From: Rhytidiadelphus loreus
Taxonomy: Eukaryota; Streptophyta; Bryopsida; Hypnales; Hylocomiaceae
Length of the DNA stretch: 64,000 nucleotides
Assembly: GCA_947034895.1 (NCBI GenBank)
Contig: OX344763.1
Coordinates: forward strand, 68,343,093-68,407,092
Direction: 5' to 3'
Shown: one piece after another, positions 1 through 12,300 of the stretch
Layout of the letters: every line of letters starts with the position of its first letter
How positions within the stretch are numbered: position 1 is the first letter of the stretch
Made by a program: the position numbers and the translations under genes
The notes under the pieces: generated by a model
What the model was told of the DNA's origin: nothing
The model's database searches: none
What the model saw: the letters and a program-made list of their open reading frames with translations, nothing else

Positions 1-50
1 TACTCTAATTCGCAAAAGTGTATAAAGTCATTGAATTCCTATCAAAAAGA
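1..50 (+). repeat. Partial monomer at left window edge
   Basis: This is the last 50 bp of a class B2 unit. It carries TACTCTAATTCGC and the GTGTATAAAG variant. It shows that the array continues to the left of the window. Confidence 0.95.
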
Positions 51-753
51 ATGGGAAACATGAGGTGCAAGTTGCAAATATTCATAAACTCAAGAATTCA
101 ATGAAATACGCAATTGCTCATCACATTGAATGAACTTGTACGTGGAATGGAAATATGGAATATGAACCATGCCTACTACTTTAATTCGCAAAAGTATATA
201 AAGTCATTGAATTCCTATCAAGAAGAATGGGAAACATGTCGTGCAAGTTGCAAATATTCATAAACTCAAGAATTCAAAGAAATACGCAATTCCTTAGCAC
301 ATTGAATGAACTTGTACGTGGAATGGATTATGGAATTTCAACTACACCTAGTACTCTAATTCGCAAAAGTGTATAAAGTCATTGAATTCCTATCAAAAAG
401 AATGGGAAACATGAGGTGCAAGTTGCAAATATTCATAAACTCAAGAATTCAATGAAATACGCAATTGTTCATCACATTGAATGAACTTGTACGTGGAATG
501 GTAATATGGAATATGAACCATGCCTACTACTTTAATTCGCAAAAGTATATAAAGTCATTGAATTCCTATCAAGAAGAATGGGAAACATGTGCTGCAAGTT
601 GCAAATATTCATAAACTCAAGAATTCAAAGAAATACGCAATTGCTCATCACATTGAATGAACTTGTACGTGGAATGGAAATATGGAATATGAACCATGGC
701 TACTACTTTAATTCGCAAAAGTATATAAAGTCATTGAATCCCTATCAAGAAGA

Positions 754-928
754 ATGGGAAACATGTCGTGCAAGTTGCAAATATTCATAAACTCAAGAAT
801 TCAAAGAAATACGCAATTCCTTAGCACATTGAATGACGTTGTACGTGGAATGGATTATGGAATTCCAACTACACCTAGTACTTTAATTCGCAAAAGTATA
901 TAAAGTCATTGAATCCCTATCAAGAAGA
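754..928 (+). repeat. Exemplar of class B1 monomer (175 bp)
   Basis: Class B1 shares the first ~60 bp and the last ~50 bp with class A but differs in the middle: CCTTAGCACATTG replaces GCTCATCACATTG, GACGTTG replaces GAACTTG, and TTATGGAATTCCAAC replaces the class A signature, with a net loss of 1 bp. It has an additional EcoRI site inside the 10-bp palindrome TGGAATTCCA at 858-867. B1 usually follows an A unit, giving a 351-bp dimer. Sub-variants carry CCTTCGCAC (often with TAGTAATTTAATTC) or GGAATTCGAAC. Confidence 0.95.
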
Positions 929-1279
929 ATGGGAAACATGTCGTGCAAGTTGCAAATATTCATAAACTCAAGAATTCAAAGAAATACGCAATTGCTCATC
1001 ACATTGAATGAACTTGTACGTGGAATGGAAATATGGAATATGAACCATGGCTACTACTTTAATTCGCAAAAGTATATAAAGTCATTGAATCCCTATCAAG
1101 AAGAATGGGAAACATGTCGTGCAAGTTGCAAATATTCATAAACTCAAGAATTCAAAGAAATACGCAATTCCTTAGCACATTGAATGACGTTGTACGTGGA
1201 ATGGATTATGGAATTCCAACTACACCTAGTACTTTAATTCGCAAAAGTATATAAAGTCATTGAATTCCTATCAAGAAGA

Positions 1280-1454
1280 ATGGGAAACATGAGGTGCAAG
1301 TTGCAAATATTCATAAACTCAAGAATTCAAAGAAATACGCAATTGCTCATCACATTGAATGAACTTGTACGTGGAATGGATTATGGAATTTCAACTACAC
1401 CTAGTACTCTAATTCGCAAAAGTGTATAAAGTCATTGAATTCCTATCAAAAAGA
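1280..1454 (+). repeat. Exemplar of class B2 monomer (175 bp)
   Basis: Class B2 has the class A left-middle segment (GCTCATCACATTG, GAACTTG) joined to a class B right half (TTATGGAATTTCAAC, TACTCTAATTCGC, GTGTATAAAG). It is 175 bp long. B2 is usually followed by a unit with the CGGGGAATG variant. Its composition suggests it arose as an A/B mosaic that was later amplified as its own subfamily. Confidence 0.9.
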
Positions 1455-4400
1455 ATGGGAAACATGAGGTGCAAGTTGCAAATATTCATAAACTCAAGAA
1501 TTCAATGAAATACGCAATTGCTCATCACATTGAATGAACTTGTACGGGGAATGGAAATATGGAATATGAACCATGCCTACTACTTTAATTCGCAAAAGTA
1601 TATAGAGTCATTGAATTCCTATCAAGAAGAATGGGAAACATGAGGTGCAAGTTGCAAATATTCATAAACTCAAGAATTCAAAGAAATACGCAATTGCACA
1701 ACACATTGAATGAACTTGTACGTGGAATGGAAATATGGAATATGAACCATGCCTACTACTTTAATTCGAAAAAGTATATAAAGTCATTGAATTCCTATCA
1801 AGAAGAATGGAAAACATGTAGTGCAAGTTGCAGATATTCATAAACTCAAGAATTCAATGAAATACACAATTGCTCATCACATTGAATGAACTTGTACGTG
1901 GAATGGAAATATGGAATATGAACCATGCCTACTACTTTAATTCGCAAAAGTATATAAAGTCATTGAATCCCTATCAAGAAGAATGGGAAACATGTCGTGC
2001 AAGTTGCAAATATTCATAAACTCAAGAATTCAAAGAAATACGCAATTCCTTAGCACATTGAATGACGTTGTACGTGGAATGGATTATGGAATTCCAACTA
2101 CACCTAGTACTTTAATTCGCAAAAGTATATAAAGTCATTGAATCCCTATCAAGAAGAATGGGAAACATGTCGTGCAAGTTGCAAATATTCATAAACTCAA
2201 GAATTCAAAGAAATACGCAATTGCTCATCACATTGAATGAACTTGTACGTGGAATGGAAATATGGAATATGAACCATGGCTACTACTTTAATTCGCAAAA
2301 GTATATAAAGTCATTGAATCCCTATCAAGAAGAATGGGAAACATGTCGTGCAAGTTGCAAATATTCATAAACTCAAGAATTCAAAGAAATACGCAATTCC
2401 TTAGCACATTGAATGAACTTGTACGTGGAATGGATTATGGAATTTCAACTACACCTAGTACTCTAATTCGCAAAAGTGTATAAAGTCATTGAATTCCTAT
2501 CAAAAAGAATGGGAAACATGAGGTGCAAGTTGCAAATATTCATAAACTCAAGAATTCAATGAAATACGCAATTGTTCATCACATTGAATGAACTTGTACG
2601 TGGAATGGTAATATGGAATATGAACCATGCCTACTACTTTAATTCGCAAAAGTATATAAAGTCATTGAATTCCTATCAAGAAGAATGGGAAACATGTGCT
2701 GCAAGTTGCAAATATTCATAAACTCAAGAATTCAAAGAAATACGCAATTGCTCATCACATTGAATGAACTTGTACGTGGAATGGAAATATGGAATATGAA
2801 CCATGGCTACTACTTTAATTCGCAAAAGTATATAAAGTCATTGAATCCCTATCAAGAAGAATGGGAAACATGTCGTGCAAGTTGCAAATATTCATAAACT
2901 CAAGAATTCAAAGAAATACGCAATTCCTTAGCACATTGAATGACGTTGTACGTGGAATGGATTATGGAATTCCAACTACACCTAGTACTTTAATTCGCAA
3001 AAGTATATAAAGTCATTGAATCCCTATCAAGAAGAATGGGAAACATGTCGTGCAAGTTGCAAATATTCATAAACTCAAGAATTCAAAGAAATACGCAATT
3101 GCTCATCACATTGAATGAACTTGTACGTGGAATGGAAATATGGAATATGAACCATGGCTACTACTTTAATTCGCAAAAGTATATAAAGTCATTGAATCCC
3201 TATCAAGAAGAATGGGAAACATGTCGTGCAAGTTGCAAATATTCATAAACTCAAGAATTCAAAGAAATACGCAATTCCTTAGCACATTGAATGAACTTGT
3301 ACGTGGAATGGATTATGGAATTTCAACTACACCTAGTACTCTAATTCGCAAAAGTGTATAAACTCATTGAATTCCTATCAAAAAGAATGGGAAACATGAG
3401 GTGCAAGTTGCAAATATTCATAAACTCAAGAATTCAATGAAATACGCAATTGTTCATCACATTGAATGAACTTGTACGTGGAATGGTAATATGGAATATG
3501 AACCATGCCTACTACTTTAATTCGCAAAAGTATATAAAGTCATTGAATTCCTATCAAGAAGAATGGGAAACATGTGCTGCAAGTTGCAAATATTCATAAA
3601 CTCAAGAATTCAAAGAAATACGCAATTGCTCATCACATTGAATGAACTTGTACGTGGAATGGAAATATGGAATATGAACCATGGCTACTACTTTAATTCG
3701 CAAAAGTATATAAAGTCATTGAATCCCTATCAAGAAGAATGGGAAACATGTCGTGCAAGTTGCAAATATTCATAAACTCAAGAATTCAAAGAAATACGCA
3801 ATTCCTTAGCACATTGAATGACGTTGTACGTGGAATGGATTATGGAATTCCAACTACACCTAGTACTTTAATTCGCAAAAGTATATAAAGTCATTGAATC
3901 CCTATCAAGAAGAATGGGAAACATGTCGTGCAAGTTGCAAATATTCATAAACTCAAGAATTCAAAGAAATACGCAATTGCTCATCACATTGAATGAACTT
4001 GTACGTGGAATGGAAATATGGAATATGAACCATGGCTACTACTTTAATTCGCAAAAGTATATAAAGTCATTGAATCCCTATCAAGAAGAATGGGAAACAT
4101 GTCGTGCAAGTTGCAAATATTCATAAACTCAAGAATTCAAAGAAATACGCAATTCCTTAGCACATTGAATGACGTTGTACGTGGAATGGATTATGGAATT
4201 CCAACTACACCTAGTACTTTAATTCGCAAAAGTATATAAAGTCATTGAATTCCTATCAAGAAGAATGGGAAACATGAGGTGCAAGTTGCAAATATTCATA
4301 AACTCAAGAATTCAAAGAAATACGCAATTGCTCATCACATTGAATGAACTTGTACGTGGAATGGATTATGGAATTTCAACTACACCTAGTACTCTAATTC

Positions 4401-6211
4401 GCAAAAGTGTATAAAGTCATTGAATTCCTATCAAAAAGAATGGGAAACATGAGGTGCAAGTTGCAAATATTCATAAACTCAAGAATTCAATGAAATACGC
4501 AATTGCTCATCACATTGAATGAACTTGTACGGGGAATGGAAATATGGAATATGAACCATGCCTACTACTTTAATTCGCAAGAGTATATAGAGTCATTGAA
4601 TTCCTATCAAGAAGAATGGGAAACATGAGGTGCAAGTTGCAAATATTCATAAACTCAAGAATTCAAAGAAATACGCAATTGCACAACACATTGAATGAAC
4701 TTGTACGTGGAATGGAAATATGGAATATGAACCATGCCTACTACTTTAATTCGAAAAAGTATATAAAGTCATTGAATTCCTATCAAGAAGAATGGAAAAC
4801 ATGTAGTGCAAGTTGCAGATATTCATAAACTCAAGAATTCAATGAAATACACAATTGCTCATCACATTGAATGAACTTGTACGTGGAATGGAAATATGGA
4901 ATATGAACCATGCCTACTACTTTAATTCGCAAAAGTATATAAAGTCATTGAATCCCTATCAAGAAGAATGGGAAACATGTCGTGCAAGTTGCAAATATTC
5001 ATAAACTCAAGAATTCAAAGAAATACGCAATTCCTTAGCACATTGAATGACGTTGTACGTGGAATGGATTATGGAATTCCAACTACACCTAGTACTTTAA
5101 TTCGCAAAAGTATATAAAGTCATTGAATCCCTATCAAGAAGAATGGGAAACATGTCGTGCAAGTTGCAAATATTCATAAACTCAAGAATTCAAAGAAATA
5201 CGCAATTGCTCATCACATTGAATGAACTTGTACGTGGAATGGAAATATGGAATATGAACCATGGCTACTACTTTAATTCGCAAAAGTATATAAAGTCATT
5301 GAATCCCTATCAAGAAGAATGGGAAACATGTCGTGCAAGTTGCAAATATTCATAAACTCAAGAATTCAAAGAAATACGCAATTCCTTAGCACATTGAATG
5401 AACTTGTACGTGGAATGGATTATGGAATTTCAACTACACCTAGTACTCTAATTCGCAAAAGTGTATAAAGTCATTGAATTCCTATCAAAAAGAATGGGAA
5501 ACATGAGGTGCAAGTTGCAAATATTCATAAACTCAAGAATTCAATGAAATACGCAATTGTTCATCACATTGAATGAACTTGTACGTGGAATGGTAATATG
5601 GAATATGAACCATGCCTACTACTTTAATTCGCAAAAGTATATAAAGTCATTGAATTCCTATCAAGAAGAATGGGAAACATGTGCTGCAAGTTGCAAATAT
5701 TCATAAACTCAAGAATTCAAAGAAATACGCAATTGCTCATCACATTGAATGAACTTGTACGTGGAATGGAAATATGGAATATGAACCATGGCTACTACTT
5801 TAATTCGCAAAAGTATATAAAGTCATTGAATCCCTATCAAGAAGAATGGGAAACATGTCGTGCAAGTTGCAAATATTCATAAACTCAAGAATTCAAAGAA
5901 ATACGCAATTCCTTAGCACATTGAATGACGTTGTACGTGGAATGGATTATGGAATTCCAACTACACCTAGTACTTTAATTCGCAAAAGTATATAAAGTCA
6001 TTGAATTCCTATCAAGAAGAATGGGAAACATGTCGTGCAAGTTGCAAATATTCATAAACTCAAGAATTCAAAGAAATACGCAATTGCTCATCACATTGAA
6101 TGAACTTGTACGTGGAATGGAAATATGGAATATGAACCATGGCTACTACTTTAATTCGCAAAAGTATATAAAGTCATTGAATCCCTATCAAGAAGAATGG
6201 GAAACATGTCG

Positions 6212-6222
6212 TGCAAGTTGCA
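6212..6222. other. 11-bp dyad TGCAAGTTGCA, exemplar of a per-monomer site
   Basis: TGCAA and TTGCA are perfect inverted arms around one central base, at positions 16-26 of the monomer. Almost every unit keeps both arms. The centre is G in most, A in the TGTGGTGCAAATTGC units (for example 45192-45202), and T at 57663-57673 and 61528-61538. I noticed only two units with a broken arm (16752-16762 and 47475-47485). Short dyads have been proposed as cruciform-prone features of centromeric DNA; a role here is inference. Confidence 0.55.
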
Positions 6223-6340
6223 AATATTCATAAACTCAAGAATTCAAAGAAATACGCAATTGCTCATCACATTGAATGAACTTGTACGTGGAATGGAAAT
6301 ATGGAATATGAACCATGCCTACTACTTTAATTCGCAAAAG

Positions 6341-6349
6341 TATATAAAG
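6341..6349 (+). promoter_or_regulatory. TATA-like element TATATAAAG, exemplar of a per-monomer motif
   Basis: TATATAAAG sits at positions 145-153 of most class A and B1 monomers and resembles a core-promoter TATA box. B2 units have GTGTATAAAG instead, and rare units have TATATAGAG, GTATAAAAAG or TATTTAAAG. Such a motif is likely by chance in AT-rich DNA, so I call it a sequence resemblance only. If satellite RNA is made from this strand, this is the most obvious candidate initiation element. Confidence 0.25.
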
Positions 6350-9300
6350 TCATTGAATCCCTATCAAGAAGAATGGGAAACATGTCGTGCAAGTTGCAAA
6401 TATTCATAAACTCAAGAATTCAAAGAAATACGCAATTCCTTAGCACATTGAATGACGTTGTACGTGGAATGGATTATGGAATTCCAACTACACCTAGTAA
6501 TTTAATTCGCAAAAGTATATAAAGTCATTGAATCCCTATCAAGAAGAATGGGAAACATGTCGTGCAAGTTGCAAATATTCATAAACTCAAGAATTCAAAG
6601 AAATACGCAATTGCTCATCACATTGAATGAACTTGTACGTGGAATGGAAATATGGAATATGAACCATGGCTACTACTTTAATTCGCAAAAGTATATAAAG
6701 TCATTGAATCCCTATCAAGAAGAATGGGAAACATGTCGTGCAAGTTGCAAATATTCATAAACTCAAGAATTCAAAGAAATACGCAATTCCTTAGCACATT
6801 GAATGACGTTGTACGTGGAATGGATTATGGAATTCCAACTACACCTAGTACTTTAATTCGCAAAAGTATATAAAGTCATTGAATTCCTATCAAGAAGAAT
6901 GGGAAACATGAGGTGCAAGTTGCAAATATTCATAAACTCAAGAATTCAAAGAAATACGCAATTGCTCATCACATTGAATGAACTTGTACGTGGAATGGAT
7001 TATGGAATTTCAACTACACCTAGTACTCTAATTCGCAAAAGTGTATAAAGTCATTGAATTCCTATCAAAAAGAATGGGAAACATGAGGTGCAAGTTGCAA
7101 ATATTCATAAACTCAAGAATTCAATGAAATACGCAATTGCTCATCACATTGAATGAACTTGTACGGGGAATGGAAATATGGAATATGAACCATGCCTACT
7201 ACTTTAATTCGCAAAAGTATATAGAGTCATTGAATTCCTATCAAGAAGAATGGGAAACATGAGGTGCAAGTTGCAAATATTCATAAACTCAAGAATTCAA
7301 AGAAATACGCAATTGCACAACACATTGAATGAACTTGTACGTGGAATGGAAATATGGAATATGAACCATGCCTACTACTTTAATTCGAAAAAGTATATAA
7401 AGTCATTGAATTCCTATCAAGAAGAATGGAAAACATGTAGTGCAAGTTGCAGATATTCATAAACTCAAGAATTCAATGAAATACACAATTGCTCATCACA
7501 TTGAATGAACTTGTACGTGGAATGGAAATATGGAATATGAACCATGCCTACTACTTTAATTCGCAAAAGTATATAAAGTCATTGAATTCCTATCAAGAAG
7601 AAAGGGAAACATGAGGTGCAAGTTGCAAATATTCATAAACTCAAGAATTCAATGAAATACGCAATTGCTCATCACATTGAATGAACTTGTACGGGGAATG
7701 GAAATATGGAATATGAACCATGCCTACTACTTTAATTCGCAAAAGTATATAGAGTCATTGAATTCCTATCAAGAAGAATGGGAAACATGAGGTGCAAGTT
7801 GCAAATATTCATAAATTCAAGAATTCAAAGAAATACGCAATTGCACAACACATTGAATGAACTTGTACGTGGAATGGAAATATGGAATATGAACCATGCC
7901 TACTACTTTAATTCGCAAAAGTATTTAAAGTCATTGAATTCCTATCAAGAAGAATGGGAAACATGTCGTGCAAGTTGCAAATATTCATAAACTCAAGAAT
8001 TCAAAGAAATACGCAATTCCTTAGCACATTGAATGAACTTGTACGTGGAATGGATTATGGAATTTCAACTACACCTAGTACTCTAATTCGCAAAAGTGTA
8101 TAAAGTCATTGAATTCCTATCAAAAAGAATGGGAAACATGAGGTGCAAGTTGCAAATATTCATAAACTCAAGAATTCAATGAAATACGCAATTGTTCATC
8201 ACATTGAATGAACTTGTACGTGGAATGGTAATATGGAATATGAACCATGCCTACTACTTTAATTCGCAAAAGTATATAAAGTTATTGAATTCCTATCAAG
8301 AAGAATGGGAAACATGTGCTGCAAGTTGCAAATATTCATAAACTCAAGTATTCAAAGAAATACGCAATTGCTCATCACATTGAATGAACTTGTACGTGGA
8401 ATGGAAATATGGAATATGAACCATGCCTACTACTTTAATTCGCAAAAGTATATAAAGTCATTGAATCCCTATCAAGAAGAATGGGAAACATGTCGTGCAA
8501 GTTGCAAATATTCATAAACTCAAGAATTCAAAGAAATACGCAATTGCTCATCACATTGAATGAACTTGTACGTGGAATGGAAATATGGAATATGAACCAT
8601 GGCTACTACTTTAATTCGCAAAAGTATATAAAGTCATTGAATCCCTATCAAGAAGAATGGGAAACATGTCGTGCAAGTTGCAAATATTCATAAACTCAAG
8701 AATTCAAAGAAATACGCAATTCCTTAGCACATTGAATGAACTTGTACGTGGAATGGATTATGGAATTTCAACTACACCTAGTACTCTAATTCGCAAAAGT
8801 GTATAAAGTCATTGAATTCCTATCAAAAAGAATGGGAAACATGAGGTGCAAGTTGCAAATATTCATAAACTCAAGAATTCAATGAAATACGCAATTGTTC
8901 ATCACATTGAATGAACTTGTACGTGGAATGGTAATATGGAATATGAACCATGCCTACTACTTTAATTCGCAAAAGTATATAAAGTCATTGAATTCCTATC
9001 AAGAAGAATGGGAAACATGTGCTGCAAGTTGCAAATATTCATAAACTCAAGAATTCAAAGAAATACGCAATTGCTCATCACATTGAATGAACTTGTACGT
9101 GGAATGGAAATATGGAATATGAACCATGGCTACTACTTTAATTCGCAAAAGTATATAAAGTCATTGAATCCCTATCAAGAAGAATGGGAAACATGTCGTG
9201 CAAGTTGCAAATATTCATAAACTCAAGAATTCAAAGAAATACGCAATTCCTTAGCACATTGAATGACGTTGTACGTGGAATGGATTATGGAATTCCAACT

Positions 9301-12300
9301 ACACCTAGTACTTTAATTCGCAAAAGTATATAAAGTCATTGAATCCCTATCAAGAAGAATGGGAAACATGTCGTGCAAGTTGCAAATATTCATAAACTCA
9401 AGAATTCAAAGAAATACGCAATTGCTCATCACATTGAATGAACTTGTACGTGGAATGGAAATATGGAATATGAACCATGGCTACTACTTTAATTCGCAAA
9501 AGTATATAAAGTCATTGAATCCCTATCAAGAAGAATGGGAAACATGTCGTGCAAGTTGCAAATATTCATAAACTCAAGAATTCAAAGAAATACGCAATTG
9601 CTCATCACATTGAATGAACTTGTACGTGGAATGGAAATATGGAATATGAACCATGCCTACTACTTTAATTCGCAAAAGTATATAAAGTCATTGAATCCCT
9701 ATCAAGAAGAATGGGAAACATGTCGTGCAAGTTGCAAATATTCATAAACTCAAGAATTCAAAGAAATACGCAATTCCTTAGCACATTGAATGACGTTGTA
9801 CGTGGAATGGATTATGGAATTCCAACTACACCTAGTACTTTAATTCGCAAAAGTATATAAAGTCATTGAATCCCTATCAAGAAGAATGGGAAACATGTCG
9901 TGCAAGTTGCAAATATTCATAAACTCAAGAATTCAAAGAAATACGCAATTGCTCATCACATTGAATGAACTTGTACGTGGAATGGAAATATGGAATATGA
10001 ACCATGGCTACTACTTTAATTCGCAAAAGTATATAAAGTCATTGAATCCCTATCAAGAAGAATGGGAAACATGTCGTGCAAGTTGCAAATATTCATAAAC
10101 TCAAGAATTCAAAGAAATACGCAATTCCTTAGCACATTGAATGACGTTGTACGTGGAATGGATTATGGAATTCCAACTACACCTAGTACTTTAATTCGCA
10201 AAAGTATATAAAGTCATTGAATTCCTATCAAGAAGAATGGGAAACATGAGGTGCAAGTTGCAAATATTCATAAACTCAAGAATTCAAAGAAATACGCAAT
10301 TGCTCATCACATTGAATGAACTTGTACGTGGAATGGATTATGGAATTTCAACTACACCTAGTACTCTAATTCGCAAAAGTGTATAAAGTCATTGAATTCC
10401 TATCAAAAAGAATGGGAAACATGAGGTGCAAGTTGCAAATATTCATAAACTCAAGAATTCAATGAAATACGCAATTGCTCATCACATTGAATGAACTTGT
10501 ACGGGGAATGGAAATATGGAATATGAACCATGCCTACTACTTTAATTCGCAAAAGTATATAGAGTCATTGAATTCCTATCAAGAAGAATGGGAAACATGA
10601 GGTGCAAGTTGCAAATATTCATAAACTCAAGAATTCAAAGAAATACGCAATTGCACAACACATTGAATGAACTTGTACGTGGAATGGAAATATGGAATAT
10701 GAACCATGCCTACTACTTTAATTCGAAAAAGTATATAAAGTCATTGAATTCCTATCAAGAAGAATGGAAAACATGTAGTGCAAGTTGCAGATATTCATAA
10801 ACTCAAGAATTCAATGAAATACACAATTGCTCATCACATTGAATGAACTTGTACGTGGAATGGAAATATGGAATATGAACCATGCCTACTACTTTAATTC
10901 GCAAAAGTATATAAAGTCATTGAATTCCTATCAAGAAGAAAGGGAAACATGAGGTGCAAGTTGCAAATATTCATAAACTCAAGAATTCAATGAAATACGC
11001 AATTGCTCATCACATTGAATGAACTTGTACGGGGAATGGAAATATGGAATATGAACCATGCCTACTACTTTAATTCGCAAAAGTATATAGAGTCATTGAA
11101 TTCCTATCAAGAAGAATGGGAAACATGAGGTGCAAGTTGCAAATATTCATAAATTCAAGAATTCAAAGAAATACGCAATTGCACAACACATTGAATGAAC
11201 TTGTACGTGGAATGGAAATATGGAATATGAACCATGCCTACTACTTTAATTCGCAAAAGTATTTAAAGTCATTGAATTCCTATCAAGAAGAATGGGAAAC
11301 ATGTCGTGCAAGTTGCAAATATTCATAAACTCAAGAATTCAAAGAAATACGCAATTCCTTAGCACATTGAATGAACTTGTACGTGGAATGGATTATGGAA
11401 TTTCAACTACACCTAGTACTCTAATTCGCAAAAGTGTATAAAGTCATTGAATTCCTATCAAAAAGAATGGGAAACATGAGGTGCAAGTTGCAAATATTCA
11501 TAAACTCAAGAATTCAATGAAATACGCAATTGTTCATCACATTGAATGAACTTGTACGTGGAATGGTAATATGGAATATGAACCATGCCTACTACTTTAA
11601 TTCGCAAAAGTATATAAAGTTATTGAATTCCTATCAAGAAGAATGGGAAACATGTGCTGCAAGTTGCAAATATTCATAAACTCAAGTATTCAAAGAAATA
11701 CGCAATTGCTCATCACATTGAATGAACTTGTACGTGGAATGGAAATATGGAATATGAACCATGCCTACTACTTTAATTCGCAAAAGTATATAAAGTCATT
11801 GAATCCCTATCAAGAAGAATGGGAAACATGTCGTGCAAGTTGCAAATATTCATAAACTCAAGAATTCAAAGAAATACGCAATTGCTCATCACATTGAATG
11901 AACTTGTACGTGGAATGGAAATATGGAATATGAACCATGCCTACTACTTTAATTCGCAAAAGTATATAAAGTCATTGAATCCCTATCAAGAAGAATGGGA
12001 AACATGTCGTGCAAGTTGCAAATATTCATAAACTCAAGAATTCAAAGAAATACGCAATTCCTTAGCACATTGAATGACGTTGTACGTGGAATGGATTATG
12101 GAATTCCAACTACACCTAGTACTTTAATTCGCAAAAGTATATAAAGTCATTGAATTCCTATCAAGATGAATGGGAAACATGAGGTGCAAGTTGCAAATAT
12201 TCATAAACTCAAGAATTCAAAGAAATACGCAATTGCTCATCACATTGAATGAACTTGTACGTGGAATGGAAATATGGAATATGAACCATGCCTACTACTT

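Larger units (their letters stand above)
227..6196 (+). repeat. Tandem duplication of a 2985-bp, 17-monomer HOR
   Basis: Units 227-3211 and 3212-6196 match monomer for monomer at a shift of 2985 bp: starts 402, 578, 929, 1631, 2158, 2685 and 3036 pair with 3387, 3563, 3914, 4616, 5143, 5670 and 6021. Length fits 10 class A and 7 class B units. I noticed only scattered differences, for example AAAGTCATT against AAACTCATT near 3362, AAAAGT against AAGAGT near 4580, and GAATCCC against GAATTCC near 6007. Inside each unit the first five monomers (878 bp) recur at its end (227-1104 against 2334-3211), so 2334-3211 and 3212-4089 are also adjacent copies. Confidence 0.88.
6197..6372 (+). repeat. Exemplar of class A monomer (176 bp)
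   Basis: This unit matches the class A consensus. Features in order, numbered from ATGGG: a variable triplet at 13-15 (TCG here; AGG, GCT or TGG in others), an 11-bp dyad at 16-26, an EcoRI site (GAATTC) near 45-50, CAATTG near 61-66, TGTACGTGG near 88, the class A signature ATATGGAATATGAACC after position 100, TTCGCAAAAG near 135, TATATAAAG at 145-153, then CCCTATCAAGAAGA to the unit end. Class A makes up about 223 of 364 units by length arithmetic. Units ending GAATTCCTATC gain an extra EcoRI site relative to those ending GAATCCCTATC. Confidence 0.95.
5143..11818 (+). repeat. Tandem duplication of a 3338-bp, 19-monomer HOR
   Basis: Units 5143-8480 and 8481-11818 match at a shift of 3338 bp: starts 5670, 6021, 6197, 6548, 7250, 7778 and 8305 pair with 9008, 9359, 9535, 9886, 10588, 11116 and 11643. 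Length fits 13 class A and 6 class B units. Shared private markers include GAAGAAAGGG near 7600 and 10938 and TATTTAAAG near 7922 and 11260. It begins inside the second copy of the 2985-bp duplication, so it must be a separate event with a different register. Small differences are seen, for example TAGTAATTT at ~6497 against TAGTACTTT at ~9835. Confidence 0.87.
1..12169 (+). repeat. Zone 1: HOR-rich satellite marked by CCATGG and TGTGCTGC variants
   Basis: This zone is set apart by variants not seen in the middle of the window. CCATGG (an NcoI site) occurs in about 15 class A units between ~695 and ~10005 and nowhere later. TGTGCTGCAAG occurs at the unit starts 578, 2685, 3563, 5670, 8305, 9008 and 11643. 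GCAATTGCACAACAC marks the units at 1631, 4616, 7250, 7778, 10588 and 11116. A rare unit with AAAACATGTAGTGC and TTGCAGATATTC (start near 1807) recurs with spacings of 2985, 2634 and 3338 bp. The zone is built from two overlapping tandem duplications, listed separately. Confidence 0.85.

Noticed and set aside
578..790. A 70-codon open frame (starting MGNM, ending CKYS) that recurs in most class A units, with 62-codon variants.
   Set aside because: The frame runs past the 176-bp unit and ends 37 bp into the next one, so the same DNA is read in two frames. It exists because one A unit lacks stops in that frame. It shortens to 62 codons when the next unit has ATGAGG, and it changes reading in every B unit. 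No promoter, intron or conserved domain context supports a gene.
6331..6347. A CENP-B-box-like match starting TTCGCAAAA.
   Set aside because: The first half fits the mammalian consensus (TTCG, four bases, then A) but the required CGGG is replaced by ATAT. The CGGGGAATG variant elsewhere lacks the TTCG half at the right spacing. I treat it as chance.
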